NCBI GenBank assembly: GCA_947462875.1
Contig: CANHQJ010000009.1
Span: 62,001 to 126,000 of the forward strand
Origin: Verrucomicrobiia bacterium
Lineage (GTDB): Bacteria > Verrucomicrobiota > Verrucomicrobiia > Verrucomicrobiales > Akkermansiaceae
Direction: 5' to 3'
DNA: 64,000 nt
This document shows positions 32,383 through 41,601 of this stretch, piece by piece; within the stretch, counting starts at the first letter, position 1, and every line of letters begins with the position of its first letter. The translations under genes and the position numbers were made by a program. Below the pieces are notes generated by a model that searched no databases, was not told the origin of the DNA, and worked only from the letters and a program-made list of their open reading frames with translations.

Positions 32383-33012
32383 TCAGCGATCCGTGAGCCA
32401 GTCGGTATCGATCCAGTCCTGCGAGTGAATCACCTCGGTGAGCAGCGGCGCTTTGGCGCATTGCGGAATGCAGTTTTTGTTAGAGATGGTGGCGGTATCG
32501 AGCTCGTCCACCAGATGATTCAGGATCAAGCCGCGCAGATCGACCTTGCGCGCGCGTATGGCTTGGCAGGAGAGCACGGTGTGGTTGATCGCACCGAGGC
32601 GGTTGGCCACCACCAAGGCGACGGGAAGTCCGAGGGCGATGGCGAGATCGGCCGTGGAAAAGTCCGCCGTAATCGGCACTTCCCAGCCACCGCAGCCTTC
32701 CACCAGGACCAACTCGTGCTGTGCGGCGAGAGCGTGGTAGCCGGCGATGAGAGCCTCCACATCGATGCTGACATTTTCCAATTGCGCCGCCACCCAGGGG
32801 GCGACGGGAGTTTTCAGCCAGACCGGATTCACTTGCTCCAGCGGCAAGCCGCCGGATGCCGCGGCGAGAATGTGGGCGTCATCGCGATCGCCGCAGACGA
32901 TGGGCTTGTAGCCGACGGCGTCGAAGCCATCGGCGCGCAGGGATTCTAACAAGATTTTGGTGACGTGGGTTTTCCCCACGCCCGTGTCGGTGCCGGCGAT
33001 GAAACAATTCAT
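32383..33012 (-). CDS. bioD: ATP-dependent dethiobiotin synthetase
   Basis: Closes the ureido ring of dethiobiotin from DAPA, CO2 and ATP, the next-to-last step of biotin synthesis. The 209-residue protein has the P-loop GTDTGVGKTHVTK (about 7-19), the substrate Lys in GYKPIVCGDRDD, VLVEGCGGWEVPI and VVANRLGAINHT. The rest of the pathway (bioA, bioB, bioF) is not in the window. It is convergent with accC and 15 nt upstream of the small membrane gene on the same strand. Confidence 0.92.
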   Translation of the reverse strand: MNCFIAGTDTGVGKTHVTKILLESLRADGFDAVGYKPIVCGDRDDAHILAAASGGLPLEQVNPVWLKTPVAPWVAAQLENVSIDVEALIAGYHALAAQHELVLVEGCGGWEVPITADFSTADLAIALGLPVALVVANRLGAINHTVLSCQAIRARKVDLRGLILNHLVDELDTATISNKNCIPQCAKAPLLTEVIHSQDWIDTDWLTDR

Positions 33013-33027
33013 GGGTGAGAGTGACGA

Positions 33028-33333
33028 TTAGGGATTCGGAGGAGTGGGCTCGGGTGCTTTTTTTTCCTCCTCTTCGGGAACGACCTGTGCTTTGGGGGCG
33101 TTCTCCGTCATGGTTTTGTCGATTTTTTGTTGCAAAATCGATACCTCCAGGAGTTTTTGCTGCATTTCCCGCTGCAAGAGCTGTTGCTGCAGTTGCTGGT
33201 CACGCGCCTGCTCACTGATGAAACGGAAGCCCACGCCGTCGTGGATATGCTGGTGAATCACATACCAGATGGCATAAGCGGCGACCAATGAGGCGATTTT
33301 AGCTGGCCAGTTCTTTGTCAGTGCGGTTTTCAT
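33028..33333 (-). CDS. Short single-pass membrane protein coupled to cdaA
   Basis: 101-residue protein. A single membrane helix near the N-terminus (NWPAKIASLVAAYAIWYVIHQHI, about 7-29) is followed by a Gln/Glu-rich coiled coil (DQQLQQQLLQREMQQKLLEVSILQQKI) and a Pro/Glu-rich tail. The position and the 'N-W-x-x-K-x-x-S-L-x-x-A-x-x-x-W' start match the anchor helix of CdaR (YbbR), the regulator of CdaA in Firmicutes, but the YbbR repeats are absent. The ATG at 33333 overlaps cdaA by 35 nt, so both proteins should be made together. A role as CdaA partner is an inference. Confidence 0.7.
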   Translation of the reverse strand: MKTALTKNWPAKIASLVAAYAIWYVIHQHIHDGVGFRFISEQARDQQLQQQLLQREMQQKLLEVSILQQKIDKTMTENAPKAQVVPEEEEKKAPEPTPPNP

Positions 33334-34102
33334 CGGCGGCGGGATTGGAGAGGAAGAGCGCTTCGAGGCGATTGCGGAAATCTTCGGCATTGGTGGTGCG
33401 GATCAGCTCGCCATCGACACACAGCGAGATCGTGCCGGTTTCTTCGGATACGATGACGACGACACAATCGGACTCCTCGGAGACTCCGATCGCCGCGCGA
33501 TGGCGCAGGCCGATGGAGCGGTCACCGAGTTCTTTTTGGCTCACCGGAAACACGCAGGCGGCCCCTGCGACGCGGTCCTGGGCGATGATCATGGCTCCAT
33601 CGTGCAGCGGAGCTTTCGGGTGAAACACGGCCAGGGCGAGCTCCGGCGAGAAAATGGCATCCATTTTCACGCCCGTGTCCAAAAACTGGCGCAAGCTGAT
33701 GCCCCGTTCGATGGCAAAAAGCGCGCCGATGCGTTTTTTCGAGAGCGTGATCACCGCATCGGCAAATGTTTCGAGGAAGGCGAGCTTGCGATTGGTGGAG
33801 AACAGGAACAGGCGGCTGCTGCCGAGTTTGGCGAGCGCGTTGCGAAGCTCCGGTTGGAAAATCACGATCAATGCCAGTGCGAGCGCCGCGGCGGCGCGGG
33901 TGATGATCCAGCCGATCACCTGGAAAGAGAACAATTGCGAGATCAGTGTCAGGAAAATCAGGATCGAGGCCAGGCCGACAAGGATGCGGGCGCCACGGGT
34001 CGACTTGAAGGCGCGGAAAATTTGATAGACACCCAGCGCGAGTATCAAAATCTCGACCGCATTGCGCCAGTGATCCGCTATCCATTTGCCAATTTCCGCC
34101 AT
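33299..34102 (-). CDS. cdaA: Diadenylate cyclase CdaA
   Basis: Membrane enzyme that condenses two ATP to cyclic di-AMP. The 267-residue protein has three membrane helices in the first 80 residues (about 15-30, 38-58, 62-80), then the DisA_N catalytic domain. The motifs DGA (LHDGAMII, about 175-182) and RHR (GLRHRAAIGVSE, about 207-218) are intact. Cyclic di-AMP controls potassium uptake, osmolyte balance and cell-wall state in bacteria where it has been studied. The short membrane gene overlaps its end; glmM, the usual third partner, is not here. A near-leaderless promoter lies upstream. Confidence 0.95.
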   Translation of the reverse strand: MAEIGKWIADHWRNAVEILILALGVYQIFRAFKSTRGARILVGLASILIFLTLISQLFSFQVIGWIITRAAAALALALIVIFQPELRNALAKLGSSRLFLFSTNRKLAFLETFADAVITLSKKRIGALFAIERGISLRQFLDTGVKMDAIFSPELALAVFHPKAPLHDGAMIIAQDRVAGAACVFPVSQKELGDRSIGLRHRAAIGVSEESDCVVVIVSEETGTISLCVDGELIRTTNAEDFRNRLEALFLSNPAADENRTDKELAS

Positions 34103-34110
34103 GTGCCTGC

Positions 34111-34139
34111 ACTGTAAACGATCGCCGTGCCTGTGTCAC
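34111..34139 (-). promoter_or_regulatory. Predicted near-leaderless promoter of cdaA
   Basis: Minus strand GTGACA (34134-34139), 17 nt, TACAGT (34111-34116), 8 nt before the ATG at 34102. Confidence 0.35.
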
Positions 34140-34191
34140 CTTGATTCTCGCAAAATTCCATGCGCAGCCCCGAGATTTTGCAAATGCGGGC

Positions 34192-34219
34192 TTGCGCCAT
34201 GGGCAAAGATGGGTAGTTT
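34192..34219 (+). promoter_or_regulatory. Predicted promoter of htpG
   Basis: TTGCGC (34192-34197), 16 nt, TAGTTT (34214-34219). The leader to the ATG at 34247 is about 20 nt. No CIRCE or sigma-32-like site was recognised. Confidence 0.4.
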
Positions 34220-34246
34220 TTCCGCGCTTTACCGAATCTATTTATT

Positions 34247-36076
34247 ATGAATTGCGAACATCAATCGTTTCAAGCGGAAGTTAGACAATTATTGGACATC
34301 GTCATTCATTCTCTTTACACCGACCGTGAGATTTTCACGCGCGAGCTGGTGTCGAATGCCTCCGATGCCCTGGAAAAACTCAAGCTGCTGCAGTTGACGG
34401 AGTCCGGCATCCATGAGCCCGAGCAGCCCTTGCAAATCGAGATCACGACGGACGAGGAAAACCGGCAGTTGGTCATCGCGGACCGCGGTATCGGCATGAC
34501 ACGGGAGGAACTGGTGCAGAACCTCGGCACGATCGCCCACTCCGGCACCAAGGCCTTTTTGCAAAGCATGAAGGAAAAGGGCACCCAGAATGGCGGGATG
34601 ATCGGTCAGTTTGGTGTGGGATTTTACAGCGTGTTCATGGTCGCCGATCGGGTGGATGTTTACACCCATTCATGGCGCACGGACGCGCCGTCCCTGCGCT
34701 GGTCCAGCGATGGCAGAGAAGGCTATGAAATCGAGGAGGTGGACTCGCAGGCGCGGGGCGCACGCATGGTGATTCACCTGAAGGAGGAGTATGCCGAGTA
34801 CGCCAAGGAGTCGCGCATCAAGGAATTGCTGAACAAGTATTCGAACTTCGTCGCCTTTCCCATCCTGCTCAATGGCGAGCGCGTCAACCAGGTGGAGGCG
34901 CTGTGGCTGAAAGCGAAGGGCGAGGTCAGCGATAAGGAATACGAGGAATTCTATCAGTTCACGGCAAAAGCGTGGGACAAGCCGCGTTTCACCATGCACT
35001 TCACCGCGGATGCTCCTCTCGACATCCACGCGCTGCTGTTTCTCCCCGAGGAAAATCAAGAGCGCTTCGGTTTCGGTCCGGTGCAGCCGGGCGTGGCATT
35101 GTATTGCAAGCGCGTGCTGATCGATCCGCAACCCGAGGGCTTGTTGCCGGAGTGGCTGCGCTTCGTGCGCGGGGTCATTGATTCGGCTGACCTGCCGCTG
35201 AACATCTCGCGTGAGTCGATGCAGGACAGCGCCCTGGTGAAAAAACTCGGCCAGGTGGTGACGAAGCGTTTGCTGAAGTTTTTGGAGAAAAAGGCCACCG
35301 ATGATGCTGCGGCGTATCGCGAGTTTTACCAGGGATTTTCTCGTTTCATCAAAGAAGGCATTGTCAGCTCACACGAGCACCGCGAGGCCTTGGCCGGGCT
35401 GTTGCGATTTGAGAGCTCGATGACGGAGGGTGATACGCTGAGTTCGTTCGATGACTACATCGCGCGCATGAAGGACGGGCAAACTGACATTTACTACCTC
35501 GCTGGCACCAGCCGTTCCGTGATGGAGTCCGGCCCGTACTTGGAGGCCTTCAAGGCACGCGGTCTGGAAGTCGCCTACTTCACCGAGGGCGTGGATGAAT
35601 TTGTCTTCGAGTCTCTGGGAACCTATCGCGAGAAAAAACTCGTGCGCGCCGATCAAGCGGACATCGAGCTGGAAGAGACCGCCCTCGACGGCGAGGCCTT
35701 GGCGGCGAGCGAAGTGGAGTCTCTGCAAACCTGGTGGCAGGAAGCCATGGGTGGGCAGCTCAAGGAAGTCAAAACCGGCAAGCGCCTGATCGGAAGTCCG
35801 GTGGTGGCCTTGGTTCCGGAGGATGCGCCGAATCCGCAGATGCGCGCGATGATGAAGGCGATGGGGCAGGACGTGCCATCCGTGAAGCCCGTGCTGGAAA
35901 TCAATCCGCGCCATCCCTTGGTCAAAAAGCTGTCATCCCTGCGCACGGAAAAGCCGGAGATCGCCGGGTTGGTGGCGCAGCAATTGGTCGATCAGGCGAT
36001 GCTTTCGGCTGGTTTGGTGGAGCATCCGCAGCAATTGGCGACGCGCATGAATGAGATTCTGGAAAAAATTCTCTGA
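34247..36076 (+). CDS. htpG: Hsp90-family molecular chaperone HtpG
   Basis: ATP-driven cytosolic dimeric chaperone. The 609-residue length is close to that of E. coli HtpG (624). The GHKL ATPase motifs are complete: RELVSNASDALEKL (Glu for catalysis, Asn for Mg), VIADRGIGMTREEL, NLGTIAHSGT and GQFGVGFYSVFMV. The middle domain has ISRESMQDSALVKKL, with the arginine that completes the ATPase site. The C-terminal dimerisation region (VEHPQQLATRMNEILEKIL) follows. There is no charged linker or MEEVD tail, as expected in bacteria. A promoter is close upstream; the next gene begins 98 nt after the stop. Confidence 0.96.
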   Translation: MNCEHQSFQAEVRQLLDIVIHSLYTDREIFTRELVSNASDALEKLKLLQLTESGIHEPEQPLQIEITTDEENRQLVIADRGIGMTREELVQNLGTIAHSGTKAFLQSMKEKGTQNGGMIGQFGVGFYSVFMVADRVDVYTHSWRTDAPSLRWSSDGREGYEIEEVDSQARGARMVIHLKEEYAEYAKESRIKELLNKYSNFVAFPILLNGERVNQVEALWLKAKGEVSDKEYEEFYQFTAKAWDKPRFTMHFTADAPLDIHALLFLPEENQERFGFGPVQPGVALYCKRVLIDPQPEGLLPEWLRFVRGVIDSADLPLNISRESMQDSALVKKLGQVVTKRLLKFLEKKATDDAAAYREFYQGFSRFIKEGIVSSHEHREALAGLLRFESSMTEGDTLSSFDDYIARMKDGQTDIYYLAGTSRSVMESGPYLEAFKARGLEVAYFTEGVDEFVFESLGTYREKKLVRADQADIELEETALDGEALAASEVESLQTWWQEAMGGQLKEVKTGKRLIGSPVVALVPEDAPNPQMRAMMKAMGQDVPSVKPVLEINPRHPLVKKLSSLRTEKPEIAGLVAQQLVDQAMLSAGLVEHPQQLATRMNEILEKIL

Positions 36077-36174
36077 AGCGGAGACGACTCTTTACTGGAC
36101 AAACGGACAAATCGGTCGATAGGTAGTTGCGTTGTAGGACATTCCCCACAATATCCCAAAAAAAAGCCACCCAT

Positions 36175-36993
36175 ATGCGGCCCTGCCTCATCGTTCTAGG
36201 AATTCTATTGATCGCGATCGCTCTGCGCACGGCGCGGCGGGCATGGGTGAGAAAGCTGGGGGCCATGGCCTTTCTCGGTGCCAGCTACACGCTGTTTTAT
36301 TATCTCATCGGCGCGTGGTGGGGCGGCGTTCTGGGCGTGGTGTTGTGGTTTTTCCTGCCGTGGTTCGAGCTCCTCACGCGCGTGAAGCGCATGAAGCTGC
36401 CGATGGATAACCGCCTCCGCTACCGCACCGCGCCGAATCCCGCGTTTTTCCCCAATGCCCAGGAGACCGTCGAAACGATGGAGTCGGAACGGTTCGAGCA
36501 TACCTCCGACTGCGGTTGGGAGTGGTCCGGCATGAAGCAGCACTACCGCTTGTTCTTTCATCCCGATAGCAAGACCGTGGCCACGCTCTGTCTCTGCGAG
36601 CAGGCGGATGTGGTGTTTTCCTTCGTATCGATCACTTCGATCACGGCGGAGGGAGTTGTGCTGCGCACCACGAACTATCCCTTTGCGCCGACACTGAAGT
36701 ATCCGAAAAAATTCCGCTGGAATCACGTGCCATGCACGCGTCACTGCTTCCGTCAGATTCTCACCAGCCATCAGGAGCATCTGCGGAAATGCCGGCTGGA
36801 GACCAATGACCTGCTCGCCGTTGATCCCGATCACCTGGAGGAAATGATCGAGGAGGAAATGCAGGAAATGATCGAGCACAACCTCGATCACGGCATCATC
36901 GAGTTCGCGGGTGACGGATACTTTTGCTACAGCACCAAGGGGCTGTTTTACCTGTGGGGGCAGTTTCTCAAGGACATGGTCCGGCTTTGCTAG
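36175..36993 (+). CDS. Membrane protein of unknown function
   Basis: 272-residue protein that I do not recognise. Two closely spaced hydrophobic stretches at the N-terminus (about 3-17 and 29-65; LIVLGILLIAIAL, LGASYTLFYYLIGAWWGGVLGVVLWFFLPWF) are followed by a cytosolic part of about 200 residues. This part has few family signals: a beta-rich section (HYRLFFHPDSKTVATLCLCEQADVVFSFVSIT), HVPCTRHCFRQILTSHQEHL, and an acidic helix (DPDHLEEMIEEEMQEMIEHNLDHG). It lies 110 nt before the SpoIIM operon on the same strand. In related clusters an RDD membrane protein precedes spoIIM, but this protein does not look like RDD. Confidence 0.7.
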   Translation: MRPCLIVLGILLIAIALRTARRAWVRKLGAMAFLGASYTLFYYLIGAWWGGVLGVVLWFFLPWFELLTRVKRMKLPMDNRLRYRTAPNPAFFPNAQETVETMESERFEHTSDCGWEWSGMKQHYRLFFHPDSKTVATLCLCEQADVVFSFVSITSITAEGVVLRTTNYPFAPTLKYPKKFRWNHVPCTRHCFRQILTSHQEHLRKCRLETNDLLAVDPDHLEEMIEEEMQEMIEHNLDHGIIEFAGDGYFCYSTKGLFYLWGQFLKDMVRLC

Positions 36994-37103
36994 AACGGGC
37001 CGGGCAATGAGGGAAAAGGACGCGGTCTGGGATTTAGCATGGACGGCATGGCGGGAATGTGCTGGCATGTATCGTGCTCGCCAGCAGGGAGCGTTAGAAT
37101 GCC

Positions 37104-38081
37104 ATGACACCGGGGAGTTTTGAAAAAAAGAATGCGCCGCGCTGGTGTGAGATGGATGTCCTGATGACGGCGGTGGAGAAGAAGCAGCAGGACGTGGATG
37201 TCCGCTCGCTGCCGCGTTTGTTTCGTCAGGCATGTGCGGACCTCGCGCTGGCACAGTATCGGATGTACGGGCAGCGGTTGGTGCATGGCATGAACGACCG
37301 GGTGATCCGCGGCTACAAGATTCTGTACCGCGGTCGGTCGGTGGGGCTCGAGACCTGCGCGCGTTTTCTGTTGCTGACGTTTCCGCAGGCCGTGTGGCGC
37401 GAGTGGCGCCTGTTCTGGCTCAGCAACGCGTTGTTCTGGGTGCCGTTTTTCGCGTTGATGGCATCGGTGCACTGGGACATTTCGTGGGTCCAGAGCATTC
37501 TGGGGCAGGATGGCATGGCGGGCATGGAACAAATGTATGGCGGCGATGGCGCATCGCAGGTCACGCATCTGCGTTCGCAATTCGGCTCGAACTTCATGAT
37601 GTTCGCGCATTACATTCAGAACAATGTGGGCATTGATTTCCGTTTGTTTGCCGGCGGCATCCTGGCGGGGCTGGGTACGATTTTTTATCTGCTGGTCAAT
37701 GGCGTGATGATCGGTGCCTCGGCGGGGTATGCGAATTACGCCTGCAATCCCACGTCCTTCTGGACCTTTGTCAGCGGCCATTCGTCGTTCGAGTTGTTAG
37801 GGATGTGCGTGGTTGGCATGGCGGGGATGCGCATGGGGCTGGGACTGGTCAAGCCGGGGCGTCTGCCGCGCAGTCGCGCGCTGCGGGAGTCGACGGTCAA
37901 GGCGATGCCTTTGCTGTTTGGCGGCGCCTTGATGACGGCGTTGGCGGCGGTGGTGGAAGGATTTTGGTCGGCGAGGGAATTGCCCGATGCGTGGAAATAC
38001 GGCGTGGGGATCTTTTTCTGGGTCTTGCATGTGGTGTATTTTGTAGCGCTGGGGCGTCGAGCGGAGGATAGGGTGGCATGA
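37104..38081 (+). CDS. SpoIIM-family integral membrane protein
   Basis: 325-residue membrane protein of the stage II sporulation protein M family. The soluble N-terminus (about 1-95; SLPRLFRQACADLALAQYRMYG) precedes helices at about 108-128, 175-200, 205-225, 240-262, 275-290 and 300-318. The family pattern NNVGIDFRLFAGGILAGLGTIFYLLVNGVMIG and HSSFELLGMCVVGMAGMRMG (H-x-x-x-E-L near a membrane edge) is complete. Outside spore formers this family appears in MoxR-DUF58 clusters, with no proven role. The stop overlaps the next start (ATGA), and it heads a five-gene coupled operon. Confidence 0.88.
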   Translation: MTPGSFEKKNAPRWCEMDVLMTAVEKKQQDVDVRSLPRLFRQACADLALAQYRMYGQRLVHGMNDRVIRGYKILYRGRSVGLETCARFLLLTFPQAVWREWRLFWLSNALFWVPFFALMASVHWDISWVQSILGQDGMAGMEQMYGGDGASQVTHLRSQFGSNFMMFAHYIQNNVGIDFRLFAGGILAGLGTIFYLLVNGVMIGASAGYANYACNPTSFWTFVSGHSSFELLGMCVVGMAGMRMGLGLVKPGRLPRSRALRESTVKAMPLLFGGALMTALAAVVEGFWSARELPDAWKYGVGIFFWVLHVVYFVALGRRAEDRVA

Positions 38082-39511
38082 GGTTGGAAGATGTCACGAT
38101 GGAGATCCGTCCGCGCACGGACTGGGAGGCGGTTGATTCCGGGCTGGCGCTGGCGCGACGCGATTTCTGGCGCTGTTGGGGCTTGTGGTGGCTGGCCTTG
38201 CTGCCGGTGCTGGCGCTGATCTATCCGCTGCGGGACATTCCCTTCCTGTGTTTTGTGCTGCTGTTGTGGGCGAAGTGGGTGGGATGCCGGATGGTGTTGT
38301 ATCAGTTGAGCCGCCGTTTGTTTGGCGAAAATCCCGCATGGTCCTCGTTGTGGCGTGAGATTCCGCGCGCGTGGGGGCGGCGGTTTTTCTATCGGATGAT
38401 CTGGGCGCGCTGTTCGCCGTGGAAGCCATTATCGGCAGCGGTCGAGGAACTGGAGGGACTGCGTGGGGAAAAATTCAGGCTGCGCATGAGCTTGATCACG
38501 CGCAAGGGCGAGGGGATTTCCATGCTGCTGACTCTGGTCTCGGCGCTGGGCGTGGTGTGGCTGGCCTTCGGCATCTTCATGACCGGGCTGATGTTTTTGC
38601 CGGAGTCCGTGGGCGAACGCTGGGAAGAGTCGTTTGATCCGGAGCGTTTGTTCGATAGCCATGGGTATGTGTGGTTGCTGATGGCCTGCATCATGACGGC
38701 CTGCTCGCTGATGGATGTTTTCATCACGGGTGCTGGCTTCGGCCTGTATGTGAACAGCCGGACGTGGATCGAGGGCTGGGACATCGAGCTCGCATTCAAG
38801 CGCATGGCGAATCGGTTGAAAAATCACGCGGTCATCGTGCTGGGCCTGCTGTGGCTGTGCAGTGCTCCGGATGGTCGGGCGGAGGAAACCAGCGAGCCAT
38901 TGTCCGCGCGTGAGATGATCGAGGAAGTGAAGAGTCATGAGGACTTCACCGTTCATAAGGAAAAGTACCGGGAGTATGCATCTTCTTCCAGCAGCGGCTC
39001 TTCGATCACGCCGCCCTCCGGTTTGTTAGAGGTCTTTCAGGCACTGGGGCATGTGGCACTGGGTGTGTTTCTGCTGGCATTGTTGGGAGGCATCGTCTGG
39101 TTGCTCTATCGTGCGCGCTGGATGCGGCTGCGGAGTTCGATCAAGACCGTGCCCGTGGAAAAGGCCCGTGTCGTGATGGGCATGGAGGTCACCGCCGCAT
39201 CCCTGCCGGAAGATTTGCTGGCGAGCGCGCAAAGATGCTGGGCCGCGGGGGACAGGCTGCTGGCGATGAGCCTGCTCTATCGCGGTTCGCTGGCGTGGTG
39301 GATCGATCAGGCACGTGTGGCCATTCAGGAGTCCGATACCGAGGGCGACTGTCTGCGGCGGGTGACGGAGCTGCGGCATCCGCATGAATCGTATTTCCAG
39401 ACGCTCACGCAGGCCTGGGTTCTGGGGGCTTATGCGAAAAGATTTCCGTCGCAGGAAACATGGGCGGACTTGTGCCAGCGCTGGCCGTTTGCAGGAAGGA
39501 GGTCGGCATGA
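38078..39511 (+). CDS. DUF4129-domain membrane protein
   Basis: 477-residue membrane protein with several N-terminal helices (about 30-75 and 145-175), a further helix pair (about 195-225, 248-266), a long linker (about 270-315) and a membrane helix at about 327-349. The C-terminal cytosolic domain (about 370-477) matches DUF4129: AQRCWAAGDRLLAMSLLYRGSLAWW, then LRRVTELRHPHESYFQTLTQAWVLGAYAKRFPSQETWADLCQRW. DUF4129 proteins occur with MoxR, DUF58 and transglutaminases, probably in envelope protein handling. The ATGA overlaps at both ends show coupling with spoIIM and the DUF4350 gene. Confidence 0.82.
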   Translation: MRLEDVTMEIRPRTDWEAVDSGLALARRDFWRCWGLWWLALLPVLALIYPLRDIPFLCFVLLLWAKWVGCRMVLYQLSRRLFGENPAWSSLWREIPRAWGRRFFYRMIWARCSPWKPLSAAVEELEGLRGEKFRLRMSLITRKGEGISMLLTLVSALGVVWLAFGIFMTGLMFLPESVGERWEESFDPERLFDSHGYVWLLMACIMTACSLMDVFITGAGFGLYVNSRTWIEGWDIELAFKRMANRLKNHAVIVLGLLWLCSAPDGRAEETSEPLSAREMIEEVKSHEDFTVHKEKYREYASSSSSGSSITPPSGLLEVFQALGHVALGVFLLALLGGIVWLLYRARWMRLRSSIKTVPVEKARVVMGMEVTAASLPEDLLASAQRCWAAGDRLLAMSLLYRGSLAWWIDQARVAIQESDTEGDCLRRVTELRHPHESYFQTLTQAWVLGAYAKRFPSQETWADLCQRWPFAGRRSA

Positions 39512-40602
39512 AAGGCAGGCTGTGGATGATCCTGTTCTGCCTGTTCTCTCTCACGCAGTGTGAAAAGGGCGTGGAGAAGGAGCGGGAGGTCGGCTACCGT
39601 GGCAAAGCGCGCAGCAACCCGTATCTGGCGTTTGAGCGCTTCGTGGAGCGGTATGATGGCGAAGCGCCGGTGGTGCAGTCCTCCTGGCCTGCGCTCGATG
39701 ACTCGGAAGCGATGATCCTTTTCACGGCGGATCAGTTGGCAAGCCGTTTCAGTATCGACCAAGTGCAGGAGTGGGTGGAGCAGGGCGGGCATGCCGTTAT
39801 TTTGCTGGACCATGCCGACATGTATTCCAGCGATTGGGATCGCTGGTCGCCGGCGGTGGAATTGCCCGAGCCTCTGCTCGAGTGGGCCACGCGCATGGAA
39901 TGGAATGTCGAGTCTGTCACTTCCGAAGAAAAATACGATTCAGTGGAATTTCAAGAGGAACCGTATGAGGTCGAAATGGCTTCGCGCATTGTGGTGCGGG
40001 ATGCGGACAAAAAGGCCCAGGCGCTGCTGATGCACGAACTGGGCGATGGGGCCGTGACCTGGGTGAGCGATGCGCGCTTGCTGCGCAACCGCTGGATCGA
40101 TCAGAAGGAGCACATCGAGTTGCTGAGTCATATGATGGAGGTGAAGCGTGTGGGAAAAACCATCTTCCTGCGCGGCGTGGGGATCTCGTTTTTCGGCCTG
40201 CTGTGGCAGAAGGGGTGGATGGTATTGCTGGCGCTGGCCGTATGGATTTTGGCATGGCTGCTGCGGCACATGCCACGCTTCGGTCCGCTGCAACGGGGAC
40301 TGCGCGAGGATCAGATCCGTGCCTACGATCACCATTTGGAAATGATCGGCGATTTTCACTGGCGCTTGGATCACGGGCACTCGCTCTTGCAGCCCTTGCG
40401 CCAGGAAGTTCAGGAGCTCTGCCATCACTGGCAGGCGAAAAACGGCAGGCTCGACGAGCGGTTGTTCGACGTGATGGCAGCGCGGGCAAACATTCCCGTT
40501 GATCGGGTGGAGCGCGCGATGACAGACCCGAAGGCCCGCGATAACATGATTTTCACCCGCATCGTTGCGGATTTACAACACATACGAAAGGCATTTGCAT
40601 GA
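39508..40602 (+). CDS. DUF4350-domain lipoprotein/membrane protein
   Basis: 364-residue protein of the MoxR cluster. The N-terminus (MKGRLWMILFCLFSLTQCEKG) has a lipobox-like LTQC. The first domain (about 35-200; EAMILFTADQLASRFSIDQVQEWVEQGGHAVILLDHADMY) has the DUF4350 pattern of a GATase-like fold. A membrane helix follows (about 228-249; MVLLALAVWILAWLLRHMPRFGP), then a C-terminal helical domain (QIRAYDHHLEMIGDFHWRLDHGHSLLQPLRQEV). Both flanks overlap by 4 nt (39508-39511 and 40599-40602). The role is unknown; a structural partner of the MoxR-DUF58 chaperone is plausible. Confidence 0.78.
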   Translation: MKGRLWMILFCLFSLTQCEKGVEKEREVGYRGKARSNPYLAFERFVERYDGEAPVVQSSWPALDDSEAMILFTADQLASRFSIDQVQEWVEQGGHAVILLDHADMYSSDWDRWSPAVELPEPLLEWATRMEWNVESVTSEEKYDSVEFQEEPYEVEMASRIVVRDADKKAQALLMHELGDGAVTWVSDARLLRNRWIDQKEHIELLSHMMEVKRVGKTIFLRGVGISFFGLLWQKGWMVLLALAVWILAWLLRHMPRFGPLQRGLREDQIRAYDHHLEMIGDFHWRLDHGHSLLQPLRQEVQELCHHWQAKNGRLDERLFDVMAARANIPVDRVERAMTDPKARDNMIFTRIVADLQHIRKAFA

Positions 40603-41600
40603 ACGAAGAAACCATCAGCGAGGAGATTCCCTACCTACCACCCGTCGAAGCGCCGCCCGAGTCGTCGCGCATTTTCCATGAGATCCGCCATGAGCTGAAA
40701 AAAGTCTTCCTCGGTCAGGATGAGGTGGCCGGGCAGGTGCTCGCCGCTTTGCTGGCCGGAGGACATGTTTTGTTAGAGGGGAAACCGGGGCTTGGCAAAA
40801 CCCACCTGGTGTTGGCCTTGGCGCGGACCTTCGGCGGCGGCTTCGGCCGCATTCAGTTCACGCCTGACCTGATGCCCTCGGACGTCACCGGCTTTCGCCT
40901 CTACGACATGAAAAGCCAGTCGTTCGAACTGCGCAAAGGGCCGGTGTTTACCAACTTGCTGTTAGCCGATGAAATCAACCGCGCTCCCGCCAAGACCCAG
41001 GCGGCCTTGCTGGAGGTGATGCAGGAGCAACAGGTGACCATCGATGGCGAGAGCCTGGCGCTGAGCGCGCCTTTCATGACACTGGCGACGCAGAATCCCG
41101 TGGAGCACGAGGGCACCTATCCCTTGCCCGAGGCCCAGCTCGACCGCTTTCTGATGAAGATCGTGATCGACTATCCGGATCATGCCGATGAAGCCAGTAT
41201 CGTATCCATGGCCTCATCCGTGAGACAATCGGCCTCGCTCGCTTCGTTGCGCGTGGTGTGTTCCGTGCAGGACATCATTCGCGCGCAGGAAGAAACGGCA
41301 CAGGTGCAGGCGGTGGATGAGCTCGTGGCCTATGCCGTGGCCCTGGTGCGGGCGACGCGGGAATCGCGTGCGATTTCGTTAGGCGCGGGCACGCGCGGCG
41401 CGATCAGTCTGGTGCGCGTGGGCAAGGCGCTCGCGGTCATGAACGGACGCCGCTTCGTCACGCCCGATGACATCAAGGCGGTGGCGCTGCCGGTGCTGCG
41501 GCATCGGGTGCAGTTGACGCCCGAAATCGCCATCAGCGGGCAAGACCTGGACGATATCCTGCGCGGTATCATCGAAAACGTTCCCGCGCCCCGCATGTGA
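40599..41600 (+). CDS. MoxR-family AAA+ ATPase
   Basis: 333-residue AAA+ ATPase of the MoxR group (AAA_3), chaperone-like ATPases that act on partner proteins with VWA or DUF58 domains. Walker A is GKPGLGKTH (about 61-69). Walker B is LLLADEINRAPAKTQAALLEVMQEQQVTIDG (about 120-150). Sensor 1 is LATQNPVEHEGTYPLPEAQLDRFL, with the arginine finger. A C-terminal lid (about 220-330) closes with AVALPVLRHRVQLTPE. The DUF58 gene begins 2 nt after the stop, the usual MoxR-DUF58 pair. Confidence 0.93.
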   Translation: MNEETISEEIPYLPPVEAPPESSRIFHEIRHELKKVFLGQDEVAGQVLAALLAGGHVLLEGKPGLGKTHLVLALARTFGGGFGRIQFTPDLMPSDVTGFRLYDMKSQSFELRKGPVFTNLLLADEINRAPAKTQAALLEVMQEQQVTIDGESLALSAPFMTLATQNPVEHEGTYPLPEAQLDRFLMKIVIDYPDHADEASIVSMASSVRQSASLASLRVVCSVQDIIRAQEETAQVQAVDELVAYAVALVRATRESRAISLGAGTRGAISLVRVGKALAVMNGRRFVTPDDIKAVALPVLRHRVQLTPEIAISGQDLDDILRGIIENVPAPRM

Positions 41601-41601
41601 C

